Assembly (NCBI GenBank): GCA_964630235.1 | Contig: CAZVUO010000004.1 | Span: 1-64,000 of the forward strand | Origin: JBFLYH01 sp964630235 | GTDB lineage: Bacteria; Oederibacteriota; JAAXVQ01; JAUVAV01 | Length of the DNA stretch: 64,000 nt | Reading direction: 5' to 3' | In this document: positions 25,639 to 34,048 of the stretch, one piece after another | How positions within the stretch are numbered: the stretch's first letter is position 1 | How the letters are laid out: every line of letters starts with the position of its first letter | Translations under genes and position numbers: made by a program | Notes under the pieces: model-generated | Database searches by the model: none | What the model was told of the DNA's origin: nothing | What the model saw: the letters and a program-made list of their open reading frames with translations, nothing else

Positions 25639-25643
25639 ACGCT

Positions 25644-25934
25644 TCAGTCGAGCAGGCGCATCTGGACGTGTTCGCGGGAGGGAATGCGCAGCGCCAGACC
25701 CGGCTCGAGCGCCAACGGGAAAAAGAGGTCGTTGTAGTCGCAGATGATCCACCAGAGCCGGGCGTCACCCAGATAGCGGTGCGCGAGCAGATCCAGACGG
25801 TCGCCCTCGACTACGGTGTGCAGGCGGTCGTCGTGTCTGGGGGTGGTGTCGATGCGCTGGCGCATGCCGAGGGAGGTACCGTCGCTGTCCCGGTAGAGAA
25901 CGCAGCGGGCGTATCGGGAATCACGGCCGATCAT
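25644..25934 (-). CDS. Baseplate LysM/gp53-like protein
   Basis: A 96-residue protein with a LysM-like fold in the C-terminal half (HTVVEGDRLDLLAHRYLGDARLW, split across residues 39-61, then ICDYNDL). Small LysM or gp53-type proteins bridge the tape-measure end and hub in many contractile tails. It overlaps the preceding gene by 4 nt. Its stop is the last phage sequence before the foreign island, with the integrase stop five bases away on the other strand. Confidence 0.75.
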   Translation of the reverse strand: MIGRDSRYARCVLYRDSDGTSLGMRQRIDTTPRHDDRLHTVVEGDRLDLLAHRYLGDARLWWIICDYNDLFFPLALEPGLALRIPSREHVQMRLLD

Positions 25935-26401
25935 GAGCGTACCTCCGACCAGTTGATGGAACGGTCCACATATTCCTCGAGGACGATGTCCACCTCGGCC
26001 CGTTGCGGCAGCAGGTTGTCCCGGTCGAACAGGCCGAAGAAACGCGCCTTAACCTGCCGGACGATGCAGGTCACGCCCGGGTAGAGATCTCCGAAAATCA
26101 GCAGCACACGGTGCGGCGCGTTCTTGAGCATGGTTCCGGCGTGTTCCGGATATTGCAGCGAGCGGAGCCAGTCGACCTTCTGTTTCACCGGCCCCTTGAA
26201 CAGCTCGACCTTGAAGGCGATCCGGCGCGGTTCCCCGGCGACGTATTGGTAGCGCGGGTGGCTCATGCCAGGGATCTTGATCGTCGCGTAGTCGGTCGAC
26301 TTCTCGTCGCTGATGGAGTTGGGGTTGTACTGGAATTCGAGCCGCTCCCCCGTGTCGGCGTCCACCAGATATCCCTTGATGGGCTGTTGATCCCAGGCCA
26401 T
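25931..26401 (-). CDS. Tail tube-terminal / hub-adaptor baseplate protein (gp54-like CIS family)
   Basis: A 156-residue protein resembling the contractile-injection-system tube-initiator family: QPIKGYLVDADTGERLEFQYNPNSI is the usual beginning (residues 5-29), followed by GPVKQKVDWLRSL and a strand VRQVKARFFGLF. In related systems this protein sits between the tail tube and hub D and is followed by a LysM protein, as here. The match is by motif and order, with no catalytic function expected. Confidence 0.7.
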   Translation of the reverse strand: MAWDQQPIKGYLVDADTGERLEFQYNPNSISDEKSTDYATIKIPGMSHPRYQYVAGEPRRIAFKVELFKGPVKQKVDWLRSLQYPEHAGTMLKNAPHRVLLIFGDLYPGVTCIVRQVKARFFGLFDRDNLLPQRAEVDIVLEEYVDRSINWSEVRS

Positions 26402-26404
26402 TGC

Positions 26405-26716
26405 TTACACCTCGGCGATCTCGATGATCGGCTTGCCCAGTTGTCCGGCCCGGTCGAGTTCCAGCCGCATGCCGCTGGAAATGCCGTTGCCGGTGAACGC
26501 CCACACCTCGTCGCAACATTCCATGTAGGCCAGGCCGCAGGCGATGCCAGTCTCCCGCTGCTCGGGAACGCTGTCATCGGTAAAGGTTGGATACAACAGG
26601 TGCGGCGCGAACGGCGCGTGACCGTTTCTCATGACCCGTCGGCAAAGCGCCTCGGCGACCTTCACGTTTCCGGCTATGTCACCCGCGAACGGGCTGCATA
26701 CAAAGATGCGTTTCAT
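26405..26716 (-). CDS. Nucleoside deoxyribosyltransferase/SLOG-like enzyme (DUF4406-type)
   Basis: A 103-residue protein from ATG 26716, the second Met of the open frame. It begins with strand MKRIFVCSPFAG and continues with PFAPHLLYPTF, CDEVWAFTGNGISSGMRLE and GKPIIEI. This is the Rossmann-like pattern of nucleoside 2-deoxyribosyltransferase and related DUF4406/DUF7768 phage proteins, with the Gly-rich loop after the third strand and a Glu in the GMRLE helix. These proteins bind or process nucleotides. It is an outlier between the tape measure and baseplate genes, so it may be a cargo gene. Confidence 0.7.
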   Translation of the reverse strand: MKRIFVCSPFAGDIAGNVKVAEALCRRVMRNGHAPFAPHLLYPTFTDDSVPEQRETGIACGLAYMECCDEVWAFTGNGISSGMRLELDRAGQLGKPIIEIAEV

Positions 26717-26724
26717 CGGTCCTC

Positions 26725-29700
26725 TCAAAGTGTTTCGTAGTTTCTGATCTTCCGCTCCCGAAGATCCTTGTAGACGGCCTCGGCCACCTTCCGGCCATCG
26801 ATGTTGGTGGTCACGCTCAGTTCCACCGGGCGGTCGGCCAGACCATCGAGGCGCGAGAGCAGCGATTCCAGCAGTTCGCGCAGCCCCGGACCGCTTTCCT
26901 CTGCCCGCAGGGGTGTCGCGGGAGCGGTTCGGGCCGAAGCGATCAAACGCTCGGAGGGCACCGTCTCGGCGAGTCCCGATTGCAGGGGCTTCGCTATCGG
27001 AGTCGGCGCGGCCGTCTTGGACCGTTCAATCCCGGCCGGAGCCAGAGAAGCACTTCCGATTTCCGGTGCCGGTTCCACCGCAAACGGCTGGATGTAGCTC
27101 TTACTTACCGGCTCGACGGCCGCCGCGACGGTCTGCACGGTGCCGTTCATCGGTTGTGGGGGTGGCGCGGCCGTGGCCATGACTGGCTGGAGCATCAGCA
27201 TGGCGCTCAGGGCCTTGGGCACCAGGCGTTCGTCCAGACGCGGAACGAGACTGAGCACGCTTTCGATGATGCGTTGCCCAATCGATTCGGCGGGCTGCGC
27301 GGTCTTGAGCGGTTGTTTCTGCTCGGCCACCTGCGGGACCGGGGTCTGGACTCCCAGCATGGCGCGAGCGGAGGAGAGCAAACCGTTGGCAATCCCGGCG
27401 CTGCGATCCTTGATCGCCTGAATGCCCGCGCTCGCGCCGCTGGAAAGCCTTTGCCAGATGGATTGCCCCTCGGTACCGGCACTGGCAAAGATTCGGCCCA
27501 CAGCCCCGGGGACGGCCGACAGCGTGGCAACGATCCGGTCGCGAACATTGACGGCTCCCGTGGCCAGCGCGTCCCAGGTATTGGCTTGGGGCGGTTTGAT
27601 CGCCAGCTCGGGCGTGTCGCCAAACAGGGATTGTTTGAGACCTCCGAAAATGGTACCAGCCTTGGCCGCGACGGTTTGAGCGCCGGAGGTCAACCCATCC
27701 CAGAGTTTTTCAGCCATCCGGAAGGGAGCCGAGGCGGCGTCCATGAGGTTGCCGCCCGCCGTTTTGATCTGCTGCCACGCTCCCGCAGCGGCCGAAAGAA
27801 TTCCGCGAGCGGCGAAGCCGAACACTTTCGCGGGCAGCGTCTGGGTAAGGCTCATGCCGTCGGCGAGGGTCTTGAGCAGCGCGGAACCGGAGGTGGTCAG
27901 GCTGGCAAGCGGTCCTTCGCGGGCGTCGGAGAACGGCAGCAGATTGCGCAGCTTGCCCAGGGCGTTCTTGAGCATGGTGAAGGGATAGGTCACCGCCGAC
28001 CAAATCCCTTCACCCAGGGTGATCAGTAGCTTCTTGCCTGCCTCGAAAAAGGTGGTGTCCCCGGCGAAGAAGGAGCGCACGGTGGCAAACAGATCTCGCA
28101 GGGTGCTGATGATCGGCAGATTCAGAATCGCCTGGCCGATCTGCCCGGCGGCGTCGGCCACCAGGCGTCCGATGGAGGTGAAGATCCCGGAAATGAAATT
28201 CCAGACGCCGACCACAACATCCCGCGCCCAGCGGAACGGGGTGGCAAGAAAATCGTAGACCGCGCCGCCAATGGCCTTGAGACCGGCCAGCAGGGAGATG
28301 TCGCCGGTCAGCACCTGCCAGACCGCATAGACGATCTTCCCGGCGGCCACGAAGGCCTCGCCGATCATGCGCACGGGCAACAGGAACTTGTAGATGAACT
28401 TGGCCGCTCCGACCAGGGACCCGACGATGATCTTGCCGACCCAGACCACGCTGCGCACCACGACCGCCAGGGCTCGGACGATGAGCGACAGGTTCCAGGC
28501 CACGATCTTCAGCGCGAATGCCAACCCCTGCAGAAGCACACCGGCGACGGTGCCGATAACCGTGCCGAAGGTGCGCCAGGACGACCCATCGGTGGCGCTG
28601 GCGGCCACGCCGAAAATCTCCACCACCGAAAAGACCGCGCTCGCCAGCGCCGCATAGGCGCTCATCAGGGTGCGGACGGTTGGTTCGAGGATGGCGCGGA
28701 TGCGGCCAAAGGCATGGGAAAAAGCGCCCCACAATCCGGCCAGGGCCTCACGAACGCGGTAATAGGCTTTGAAGACGGTGACCACGAAGCCCAACAGCCC
28801 GGCGGACTCGAGCTTCTGGGCCAGTTCGGCCGACATCTGCCCGACGCCGCCGCTGAGAGAGCCCACCAGCTCTCTGATCCCCTGGAAGACCAGCGAGACC
28901 TTGTTCCAGGCCCCGGTGATGATCTCCTGAATGCCGCCGAAGTTGGTTTCCCAGGCGCGTTTGAGCAGATACACCGACAAGATCACACCCGCGATGATCG
29001 CGGTGACGGGCAAGAAATAGGTCGCAACCGCCGAACCCACCCCGGCGAGCGCGGCGCTGATGGCCACGAACCCGGCCTTGATGGCTGGAAGCATGAGTCC
29101 CACCATGCCCACGGCGGCGGTGACGGCTCCGGCCACGACCAGAATGGTGCCGAGGGCCATGGACAGCCCCAGGACTACCCGGGTCACGCCCGGCATCGAT
29201 TTGGCCATGCGTTGCAGGAACAGAATGAAGCGGGAGACGCCGTTGATCATCGGCGTGACCACCGGCAGTAGAGTGCGGCCCAGGATTTCGCTGAGGTTGG
29301 CCATCTGCTGGCGCAGGAGCAGAAACCGGGCTCCGATGTCCTGGTTCATGGCGTCGGCCATCTGTTCGGTGACCGCCGTGCCGGTCTTCATGGCTCGGCC
29401 CACCGACTGGATATTGCCTTCGAGGCTCTCCATGCCCGCCGACATCTGCAGCAGGAACTTGACCGCCTCGTCGGAACCGAAGGCCTTCTTCAGCTTCACC
29501 TGGGCGGCGGCGTTGGAGAGATCGGGGAACTGGCGCTTGATCTCCTGCAGGATGGGAACCACGCCCTTGAGACGGCCACTGGTGTCGGTGAAGGACAGGC
29601 CCAGCTCGTCCCCGGCCTCGGCCGCCTTCATGATGAACGCCTTGTACAGCGTGCCCGCCTCGGAGCCGGGCATGGTGGTCTGAAGCTGGCCAAGCACGGC

Positions 29701-30360
29701 GAGCTGCTCATTCAGGGGAATGTTGCTCGCGGCCGCCACCGCGCCGATGTTCTTGATGGCGTCGGCCATCTGGGTGCCGTTGGTCTTGAACGAGGCCACG
29801 GTCTGCGCCATGGCTCCTGAAAAGGCGGTCGCCCATTCCATGTCGTTCATGTCGGCCATGATGGGCTTGAAGATCCCGTAGGCCGTGGTGAAGGTGCCGA
29901 CCATTTCCTGGGTGGTGGCCTTGGTCGCCTTGGCGGTCATGGCGGCCATGGAGGTGAAGACGCCCACCGCCTCGTCGCTGAGGTTGGACAGGGCAGATTT
30001 CACGTCGTAGGTGGCGGTGATGAAGGCGGCCTTGTCGGCACCGGACCATTGGTTGGTGAAGGATTCGGCGGCGTCCTCGATGGCACGGAGATCCTGCACG
30101 CCCAAGGACGCCAGCTCTCCCAGGGCCTTCTGGGTCGCGGCGGTGGAGGCGACCAGGGCGGCGGGCACTGCCATCAGGGCCAGTCCCGCCCCCAGCATCA
30201 TGGTGCCTTGCTGGATGCGGTCCAGGTTGCGGGTCATCCGCTCGCTGGCATCCGCGACGGTGGAATCGAGGTCCATCATGGAGCCACGGATGCGCTGCGC
30301 GTTCTGCGAGAACGCATCCTTCATCGATACCACTATGCCCAGTCCGAGATCGCCGTTCAT
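26725..30360 (-). CDS. Tail tape-measure protein
   Basis: A 1211-residue protein starting one base after the stop of the frameshift-extended chaperone. It shows the TP901-type pattern: an N-terminal helix with Ser/Thr-rich heptads, Gly/Ala-rich hydrophobic segments near residues 52-70 and 380-470, and long helical stretches with W/F repeats (for example GVWNFISGIFTSIGRLVADA). Tape measures set tail length; at about 0.15 nm per residue this would give a tail of roughly 180 nm, in the usual myovirus range. The last 300 residues are Pro/Ala-rich and contain a degenerate copy of the phage promoter at DNA level. No lytic domain is recognised. Confidence 0.88.
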   Translation of the reverse strand: MNGDLGLGIVVSMKDAFSQNAQRIRGSMMDLDSTVADASERMTRNLDRIQQGTMMLGAGLALMAVPAALVASTAATQKALGELASLGVQDLRAIEDAAESFTNQWSGADKAAFITATYDVKSALSNLSDEAVGVFTSMAAMTAKATKATTQEMVGTFTTAYGIFKPIMADMNDMEWATAFSGAMAQTVASFKTNGTQMADAIKNIGAVAAASNIPLNEQLAVLGQLQTTMPGSEAGTLYKAFIMKAAEAGDELGLSFTDTSGRLKGVVPILQEIKRQFPDLSNAAAQVKLKKAFGSDEAVKFLLQMSAGMESLEGNIQSVGRAMKTGTAVTEQMADAMNQDIGARFLLLRQQMANLSEILGRTLLPVVTPMINGVSRFILFLQRMAKSMPGVTRVVLGLSMALGTILVVAGAVTAAVGMVGLMLPAIKAGFVAISAALAGVGSAVATYFLPVTAIIAGVILSVYLLKRAWETNFGGIQEIITGAWNKVSLVFQGIRELVGSLSGGVGQMSAELAQKLESAGLLGFVVTVFKAYYRVREALAGLWGAFSHAFGRIRAILEPTVRTLMSAYAALASAVFSVVEIFGVAASATDGSSWRTFGTVIGTVAGVLLQGLAFALKIVAWNLSLIVRALAVVVRSVVWVGKIIVGSLVGAAKFIYKFLLPVRMIGEAFVAAGKIVYAVWQVLTGDISLLAGLKAIGGAVYDFLATPFRWARDVVVGVWNFISGIFTSIGRLVADAAGQIGQAILNLPIISTLRDLFATVRSFFAGDTTFFEAGKKLLITLGEGIWSAVTYPFTMLKNALGKLRNLLPFSDAREGPLASLTTSGSALLKTLADGMSLTQTLPAKVFGFAARGILSAAAGAWQQIKTAGGNLMDAASAPFRMAEKLWDGLTSGAQTVAAKAGTIFGGLKQSLFGDTPELAIKPPQANTWDALATGAVNVRDRIVATLSAVPGAVGRIFASAGTEGQSIWQRLSSGASAGIQAIKDRSAGIANGLLSSARAMLGVQTPVPQVAEQKQPLKTAQPAESIGQRIIESVLSLVPRLDERLVPKALSAMLMLQPVMATAAPPPQPMNGTVQTVAAAVEPVSKSYIQPFAVEPAPEIGSASLAPAGIERSKTAAPTPIAKPLQSGLAETVPSERLIASARTAPATPLRAEESGPGLRELLESLLSRLDGLADRPVELSVTTNIDGRKVAEAVYKDLRERKIRNYETL
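27101..27131 (-). promoter_or_regulatory. Degenerate intragenic copy of the phage promoter
   Basis: CCGTC (27131-27127), 16 nt, CGGTAAGTAA (27110-27101) on the minus strand: one mismatch in the upstream box, perfect downstream box and the same spacing as the eight intergenic copies. It lies inside the tape-measure gene, 376 nt before its end, and could boost transcription of the three baseplate-side genes. It may equally be chance or a relic. Confidence 0.35.
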
Positions 30361-30525
30361 CTATCGCCGTTCCGTTTGCTCACGTTCAAAATCAAGTTGC
30401 CGCTCGAGGGCCTCGACGAACTGACGCCGGACCCTGAGCGGTAGCGAGCGGGTTTCCGACCAGCCCCAGTGCAGTCCGCCGTAAGCGAGAAAGAATGCGT
30501 CGCTTACAAGCGAACTCCGGGGAAC
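30361..30525 (-). CDS. Tail assembly chaperone, -1 frame extension
   Basis: A 54-codon extension read only after a -1 shift at the heptamer 30531-30525. It begins VPRSSLVSDAFFLAYGG and ends EREQTERR. It has no ribosome site and no suitable start in its own frame near the overlap (the open frame begins at 30582 inside the upstream gene). Its aromatic/helical composition resembles the T segment of lambda gpGT-type chaperones. The fused product would have 273 residues. It stops one base before the tape-measure ATG. Confidence 0.7.
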   Translation of the reverse strand, partial: VPRSSLVSDAFFLAYGGLHWGWSETRSLPLRVRRQFVEALERQLDFEREQTERR

Positions 30526-31181
30526 AAAAAAGCCGGTTCTGCCTCCAGACGGGTGCGGATCTTGGTGCCGCAGCCATCGCATTCGGTTTCGACCGAGGTG
30601 TCGATTCCCGCGTCGACCCGCGACATCTCCTGCCGCAGCGCGTTGCGGTCACGCATCGACATTTCCGCCAGGCTCTTCTTGGAGGGAGCCTTGCCGTCGA
30701 TGTCGAGGATACGGATGAGCATGGCCGAGCTGATGTTGGGCTCGCGCAGGCTGGCCAAACGCTTTTCCTTGTGGCCGTCGAGATATCCGAAGCGCACGGT
30801 TTTCTTCGAGCCGGGCAGCTTGAAGGCGAACTCGCGCTCCTCGCCGTAGGGGGTGACCTTGAGATCCTCGAGATTGATGGTCACAAAGTTGCTCATGCGG
30901 CAGGCGCTGTTCGGGCAGCTCAGCTCCAGCTCCACCTCGTCGCCGAGGGAAATCTGGCGCAGGCGGACCAGGGCGAACAACCGGTCACCCGAGAGCAGGT
31001 TCATCACCTCGGAAAGATCGGGGTCGGTCTTCTCGCCCAGCCGGACGAAACAGTTGCGGAGCACCTGGTTGATCGCCTCTCCGGAACGGATCAGGCGCTG
31101 GTTGGTAAGCAGTTCTTCCTCGGCCCCGGTCATTTCCCGAAGCTCGAGTTCAGTGCCGCTTGGCAGTTCAAAGCTGTACAT
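30504..31181 (-). CDS. Tail assembly chaperone (G-type)
   Basis: A 225-residue protein between the tail tube and tape-measure genes, the conserved place of the tape-measure chaperone pair. The N-terminus (FELPSGTELELREMTGAEEELL) and a helical middle fit the T4 gp26/gp51-like or Mu-type group of baseplate/tail assembly proteins. It has two paired-Cys sites (CPNSAC near residue 89 and CDGCG near 202) that could form a zinc ribbon. Six codons before its stop the sequence reads GCT TTT TTG, a -1 slippery site. Confidence 0.7.
   Translation of the reverse strand: MYSFELPSGTELELREMTGAEEELLTNQRLIRSGEAINQVLRNCFVRLGEKTDPDLSEVMNLLSGDRLFALVRLRQISLGDEVELELSCPNSACRMSNFVTINLEDLKVTPYGEEREFAFKLPGSKKTVRFGYLDGHKEKRLASLREPNISSAMLIRILDIDGKAPSKKSLAEMSMRDRNALRQEMSRVDAGIDTSVETECDGCGTKIRTRLEAEPAFLFPGVRL
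30525..30531 (-). promoter_or_regulatory. Programmed -1 frameshift site T TTT TTG
   Basis: In the zero frame the codons read GCT TTT TTG TTC, giving the canonical X XXY YYZ heptamer T TTT TTG. A one-base backward slip enters the frame of the 54-residue extension, and the arithmetic is exact: 219 zero-frame codons, then 54 codons to the stop at 30361. A downstream stimulatory stem was not defined, though TTCGCTTGTAAGCGA nearby is an inverted repeat. Confidence 0.72.
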
Positions 31182-31196
31182 GGTCGATCCTCCGGT

Positions 31197-31658
31197 TTAG
31201 GTCCAGTATTGGAAGCAGATGGTGAGCTTCTCGATGGTGTTCTCGGTGTTGCCGCCCTCGAGCTCGTCGTATTCGAGCGCCTTCACCCAGGCCCCGTGCA
31301 GGGTCCAGCGGCGGGTCTCGTTGCCGGTGCGGTCGTAGCGGACAACGTCGATGTCGCGCATGTAGTCGGCCGGAAGACCGCCGGTGACGGCGTTCACGTC
31401 CACCTGTTTCTTGATCCATTCGCGTGCCGCCTCGTCGGAGCCGTCCTGCAGGTTGCCTTTCTCGAGGGTGATGTCCTCGAACTTGACCCGCCCCGCCACC
31501 TTCTGGTCGAACATCGAACCGGCCGGGGCAAAGGCCACTTCCTCGAATTCTGTTTTGGGCTCCTGTCCCTTGTGGAACAGGGCCACGTCGAAGCCGTTTA
31601 CCTCGATGGCGAACTGCCAGTTCTGGTAAAGGCTCTTGGGCATATTTCCGCTTCTCAT
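31197..31658 (-). CDS. Tail tube protein (gp19-like)
   Basis: A 153-residue protein of the contractile tail-tube family. It has the N-terminal strand NWQFAIEVNGFDVALF, the central FAPAGSMFDQKVAGRVKFED followed by ITLEKG, and a C-terminal strand ending ICFQYWT, all typical of T4 gp19-type tubes. It follows the sheath gene by 15 nt. ATG 31658 is preferred because GGGAGAA lies eight bases upstream; a second ATG is at residue 6. Confidence 0.87.
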   Translation of the reverse strand: MRSGNMPKSLYQNWQFAIEVNGFDVALFHKGQEPKTEFEEVAFAPAGSMFDQKVAGRVKFEDITLEKGNLQDGSDEAAREWIKKQVDVNAVTGGLPADYMRDIDVVRYDRTGNETRRWTLHGAWVKALEYDELEGGNTENTIEKLTICFQYWT

Positions 31659-31673
31659 AGCCGTGTTCTCCCG

Positions 31674-33203
31674 TTAGATGATTTCTTTGAAGTCCGCGCC
31701 GGTGCTGGTCAGGATGAAGTTCAGCTCGATGAACTCCGCCGTCTTGGTCGGCTTGACGAACACGCGGGCCACCATTTCGTTGCGGTCGATGACCGCCGGG
31801 GTATTGGTCTCCTCGTCGCACTGGAAGGCGAAGTCGTAGAGGCCGCCCTTGTCCTTGATGTCCTGCAGGAAGGGGTTGATCAGGCGGCCGAGGGCACGCC
31901 AGGTCTGGGGATGGTTCGGCTCGAACACCACGAAGCGGGAGGATTCCGAGATGGCTTCCTCCATGTACATCATCAGACGGCGCACGTTGATGCGGTCCAC
32001 GGCCGAGGGCTGGCTCTGCAGCGTTTTCTGGCCCCAGATGTTGATGCCGGTGTCGGGGAACACGGCGATGACATTGACCCCTTCCGGATAGAGCACATCG
32101 CGCTCGCCACGGCTGGTCTTGTAGGCCAGGGAGAGCGTGTTGAAGATGCGGCCACGGTCGATACCGGCGGGCGCGTTCCAGACGTTGGTCTTCTGGTCGC
32201 TGCGGGCGATGCAGCCCGCCACCGCGCCGCAGGGCGGCACCAGCTTCTTGCGCGAGTTGACCGGATCGCTGATCTCCAGCCAGGGGTAGTAGAGCGCCGC
32301 ATAGGAGGAGTTGAAGGCCGCGTGGCTGTACATCCCTTGTCCCTTGCGGAAGTCGACCGCTTCGAGCGGCTCCAGATACATGGGCGTGTCGGCGATGAAC
32401 AGCAGATCCTTGCGCCCTTCGGCATAGGCGATTCCGGCGTTGATCACCGGCACCGTGGTGACGCCGGGAACCATCAGCAGGTTCAGGGCGTCGATCTCGT
32501 CAAAGCCATAGAGGCCGGTATGCTGCGAGGGATCGCCGATGAAGTCCGCATCGGCCAGATCGGTCAGACCATTGTCGCCGCCGCTGAGTGTGAACACGCC
32601 CAATGCCGGACGGTCGCTGGGCGTTCCCATTGCTGCGGCCAGATCCTGGACCAAGATGAAATCCGAACGGTCGTTGATCGCCAGCTCCACATGGTTGGGC
32701 AGCGTCTCGTCCATGCTCAGATCCTTGAACACCTCGACCACATCGCCTTTATGCCGGACCACCAGGTTGAAATGGTTGGCCGGGTCGAGGGAGCCGTCCT
32801 CGATGGAGACGGAGAGCCGGTCCCCCCAGACGCCTTCGTTCACGGCCTCGATCCGCAGGGCGTCGGCGGGCGTCGCCTCCCGGTTCTGCAGCACGATGGA
32901 AGATTTGAGCGCCGTCAGGGTGTCCCGGTCGGTGGAGTCGGTGAGATGGGCGATGCGGGTGACGTAGAGGACCGAGCCGCCGTTGTCGAAAAACGCCCGT
33001 GCGGCGTAGGCCAGATAGCTCTCGTTGATATAGGAGCCGAAACGGTTGATGAACTGCTCCCAGCTCGTCACCAGCACGGGCTTGTTGATCGGGCCTTTCT
33101 CGGCCACTCCGACCATGGCGGCCGACGAGGTCGAGATCTGCTTCACATAGAAACTGAAGTCCGTTTCCCGGGTGTAAATCCCGGGCGATAGATAGGTCGG
33201 CAT
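31674..33203 (-). CDS. Contractile tail sheath protein
   Basis: A 509-residue sheath subunit. It starts MPTYLSPGIYTRETDFS, the universal sheath opening, and ends with the conserved C-terminal domain (RWFVVFEPNHPQTW-like stretch SSRFVVFEPNHPQTWRAL, then VARVFVKPTKTAEFIEL). The C-terminal strand exchanges between neighbours in the sheath and defines the contractile mechanism. Sheath followed by tube is the standard order. This is the strongest single evidence that the phage is a myovirus-type particle. Confidence 0.93.
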   Translation of the reverse strand: MPTYLSPGIYTRETDFSFYVKQISTSSAAMVGVAEKGPINKPVLVTSWEQFINRFGSYINESYLAYAARAFFDNGGSVLYVTRIAHLTDSTDRDTLTALKSSIVLQNREATPADALRIEAVNEGVWGDRLSVSIEDGSLDPANHFNLVVRHKGDVVEVFKDLSMDETLPNHVELAINDRSDFILVQDLAAAMGTPSDRPALGVFTLSGGDNGLTDLADADFIGDPSQHTGLYGFDEIDALNLLMVPGVTTVPVINAGIAYAEGRKDLLFIADTPMYLEPLEAVDFRKGQGMYSHAAFNSSYAALYYPWLEISDPVNSRKKLVPPCGAVAGCIARSDQKTNVWNAPAGIDRGRIFNTLSLAYKTSRGERDVLYPEGVNVIAVFPDTGINIWGQKTLQSQPSAVDRINVRRLMMYMEEAISESSRFVVFEPNHPQTWRALGRLINPFLQDIKDKGGLYDFAFQCDEETNTPAVIDRNEMVARVFVKPTKTAEFIELNFILTSTGADFKEII

Positions 33204-33205
33204 GG

Positions 33206-33463
33206 TTATTTCCTCCGCTTGCTGGTGGTCTTGGCCTCATCGGCTGCGGCGTCATCGGTCGCCGTGGGCTTTTCCGGCTCCGGTTCCGCGCCGCCGGTCA
33301 GGTCGGTGATGCGCACCAGGCCGCGTTTTCCGGCGGTCTTGATCTCGGCGGAGAGGTCCTTGCGGGCGATGCTCTTGCGCTCTCGCGGTCCGAGGTGAAG
33401 GGTTCCCTGGCCGGAGAGGTTGAACGTCAGGGGTTGGAACTGCAGGTTTCTGATCTCGATCAC
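33206..33463 (-). CDS. Small pre-sheath protein, unknown
   Basis: An 85-residue protein lying just before the sheath gene. Residues 1-57 look like a small beta barrel (IRNLQFQPLTFNLSGQGTLHL, split at residue 3-23), followed by a disordered Pro/Glu/Lys tail ending in KRRK. Many Mu-like and related phages have an equally small gene of unknown function here. It ends two bases before the sheath ATG. Confidence 0.6.
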   Translation of the reverse strand: MIEIRNLQFQPLTFNLSGQGTLHLGPRERKSIARKDLSAEIKTAGKRGLVRITDLTGGAEPEPEKPTATDDAAADEAKTTSKRRK

Positions 33464-33475
33464 GGTTGTTCTCCT

Positions 33476-34024
33476 TTACGGTTGAATGGTTCGTTGCTCT
33501 GTCACGTCGCCGTGAAACTGGAAGGTCCGGTCCCGGATCAGCCGACCGTCGCGCAGGTCGCCGTCGTACACCGGGCAGGATTCGATGCGGATGCGTCCGG
33601 AGCTTTGCCGGAGGTTGGAGAGGTTCACCCGGGCCAGGCCGCCCAGAGGAACCAGTTCGGTAAGGTTCAGGCTGCCCTGGTCGGCGATGGCGATCTCCGG
33701 GTAAAGCTGGAGGAACCGCGACACCGATTCGTGAAAACCGAGCAGTTCGGCCTCCCGGTCCACGGTCACCACCAGATCGAAATCGAGGTGATAGAGCCGG
33801 GGAAACCGGCACTCCTCGAAACTCAGCTCCGCGACATTCTTCTCGAACAGGCGGCTCTGGCTGCGGCGGAAACGGTCTTCCGCCAGCTTCGGCCCCTGGA
33901 GGATGACGCTGGGGGTGCGCTGGACCTCGAACAGGTCATCCGGGAACACCAGCACGGTGTCCGGGTGGATGACCTGCTTGGCCAGGCGGATCAGTGTTTC
34001 TGTGACGGTCTGTATCGTGCTCAA
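33476..34024 (-). CDS. Probable tail terminator protein
   Basis: A 182-residue protein starting at TTG 34024 with GGAGG upstream, first gene after the conserved promoter at 34049. Order (connector, HK97 gp10-like, this gene, sheath) and the alpha/beta pattern, with YHLDFDLVVTVDREAELLGF in the middle, fit the tail terminator/joining proteins that cap tail polymerisation. Sequence families for this role are divergent, so the call rests mostly on position and length. Confidence 0.6.
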   Translation of the reverse strand: MSTIQTVTETLIRLAKQVIHPDTVLVFPDDLFEVQRTPSVILQGPKLAEDRFRRSQSRLFEKNVAELSFEECRFPRLYHLDFDLVVTVDREAELLGFHESVSRFLQLYPEIAIADQGSLNLTELVPLGGLARVNLSNLRQSSGRIRIESCPVYDGDLRDGRLIRDRTFQFHGDVTEQRTIQP

Positions 34025-34048
34025 AGGACGCCTCCGTTTTCTGCCTGG

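Larger units (their letters stand above)
19520..25640. mobile_element. Composite integron / IS91 island inserted in tail operon
   Basis: About 6.1 kb of more AT-rich DNA separates the gp53-like baseplate gene (stop at 25644) from the promoter of hub gene D (19489-19519). It holds an integron integrase gene, a cassette with attC, a second attC-like site, an IS91-family transposase and fragments of other genes, on both strands. Both flanks are intact phage units, so the insertion is at an operon boundary. Exact ends are not resolved, and no target duplication was recognised, as expected for IS91 or integrase-mediated events. Confidence 0.75.
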
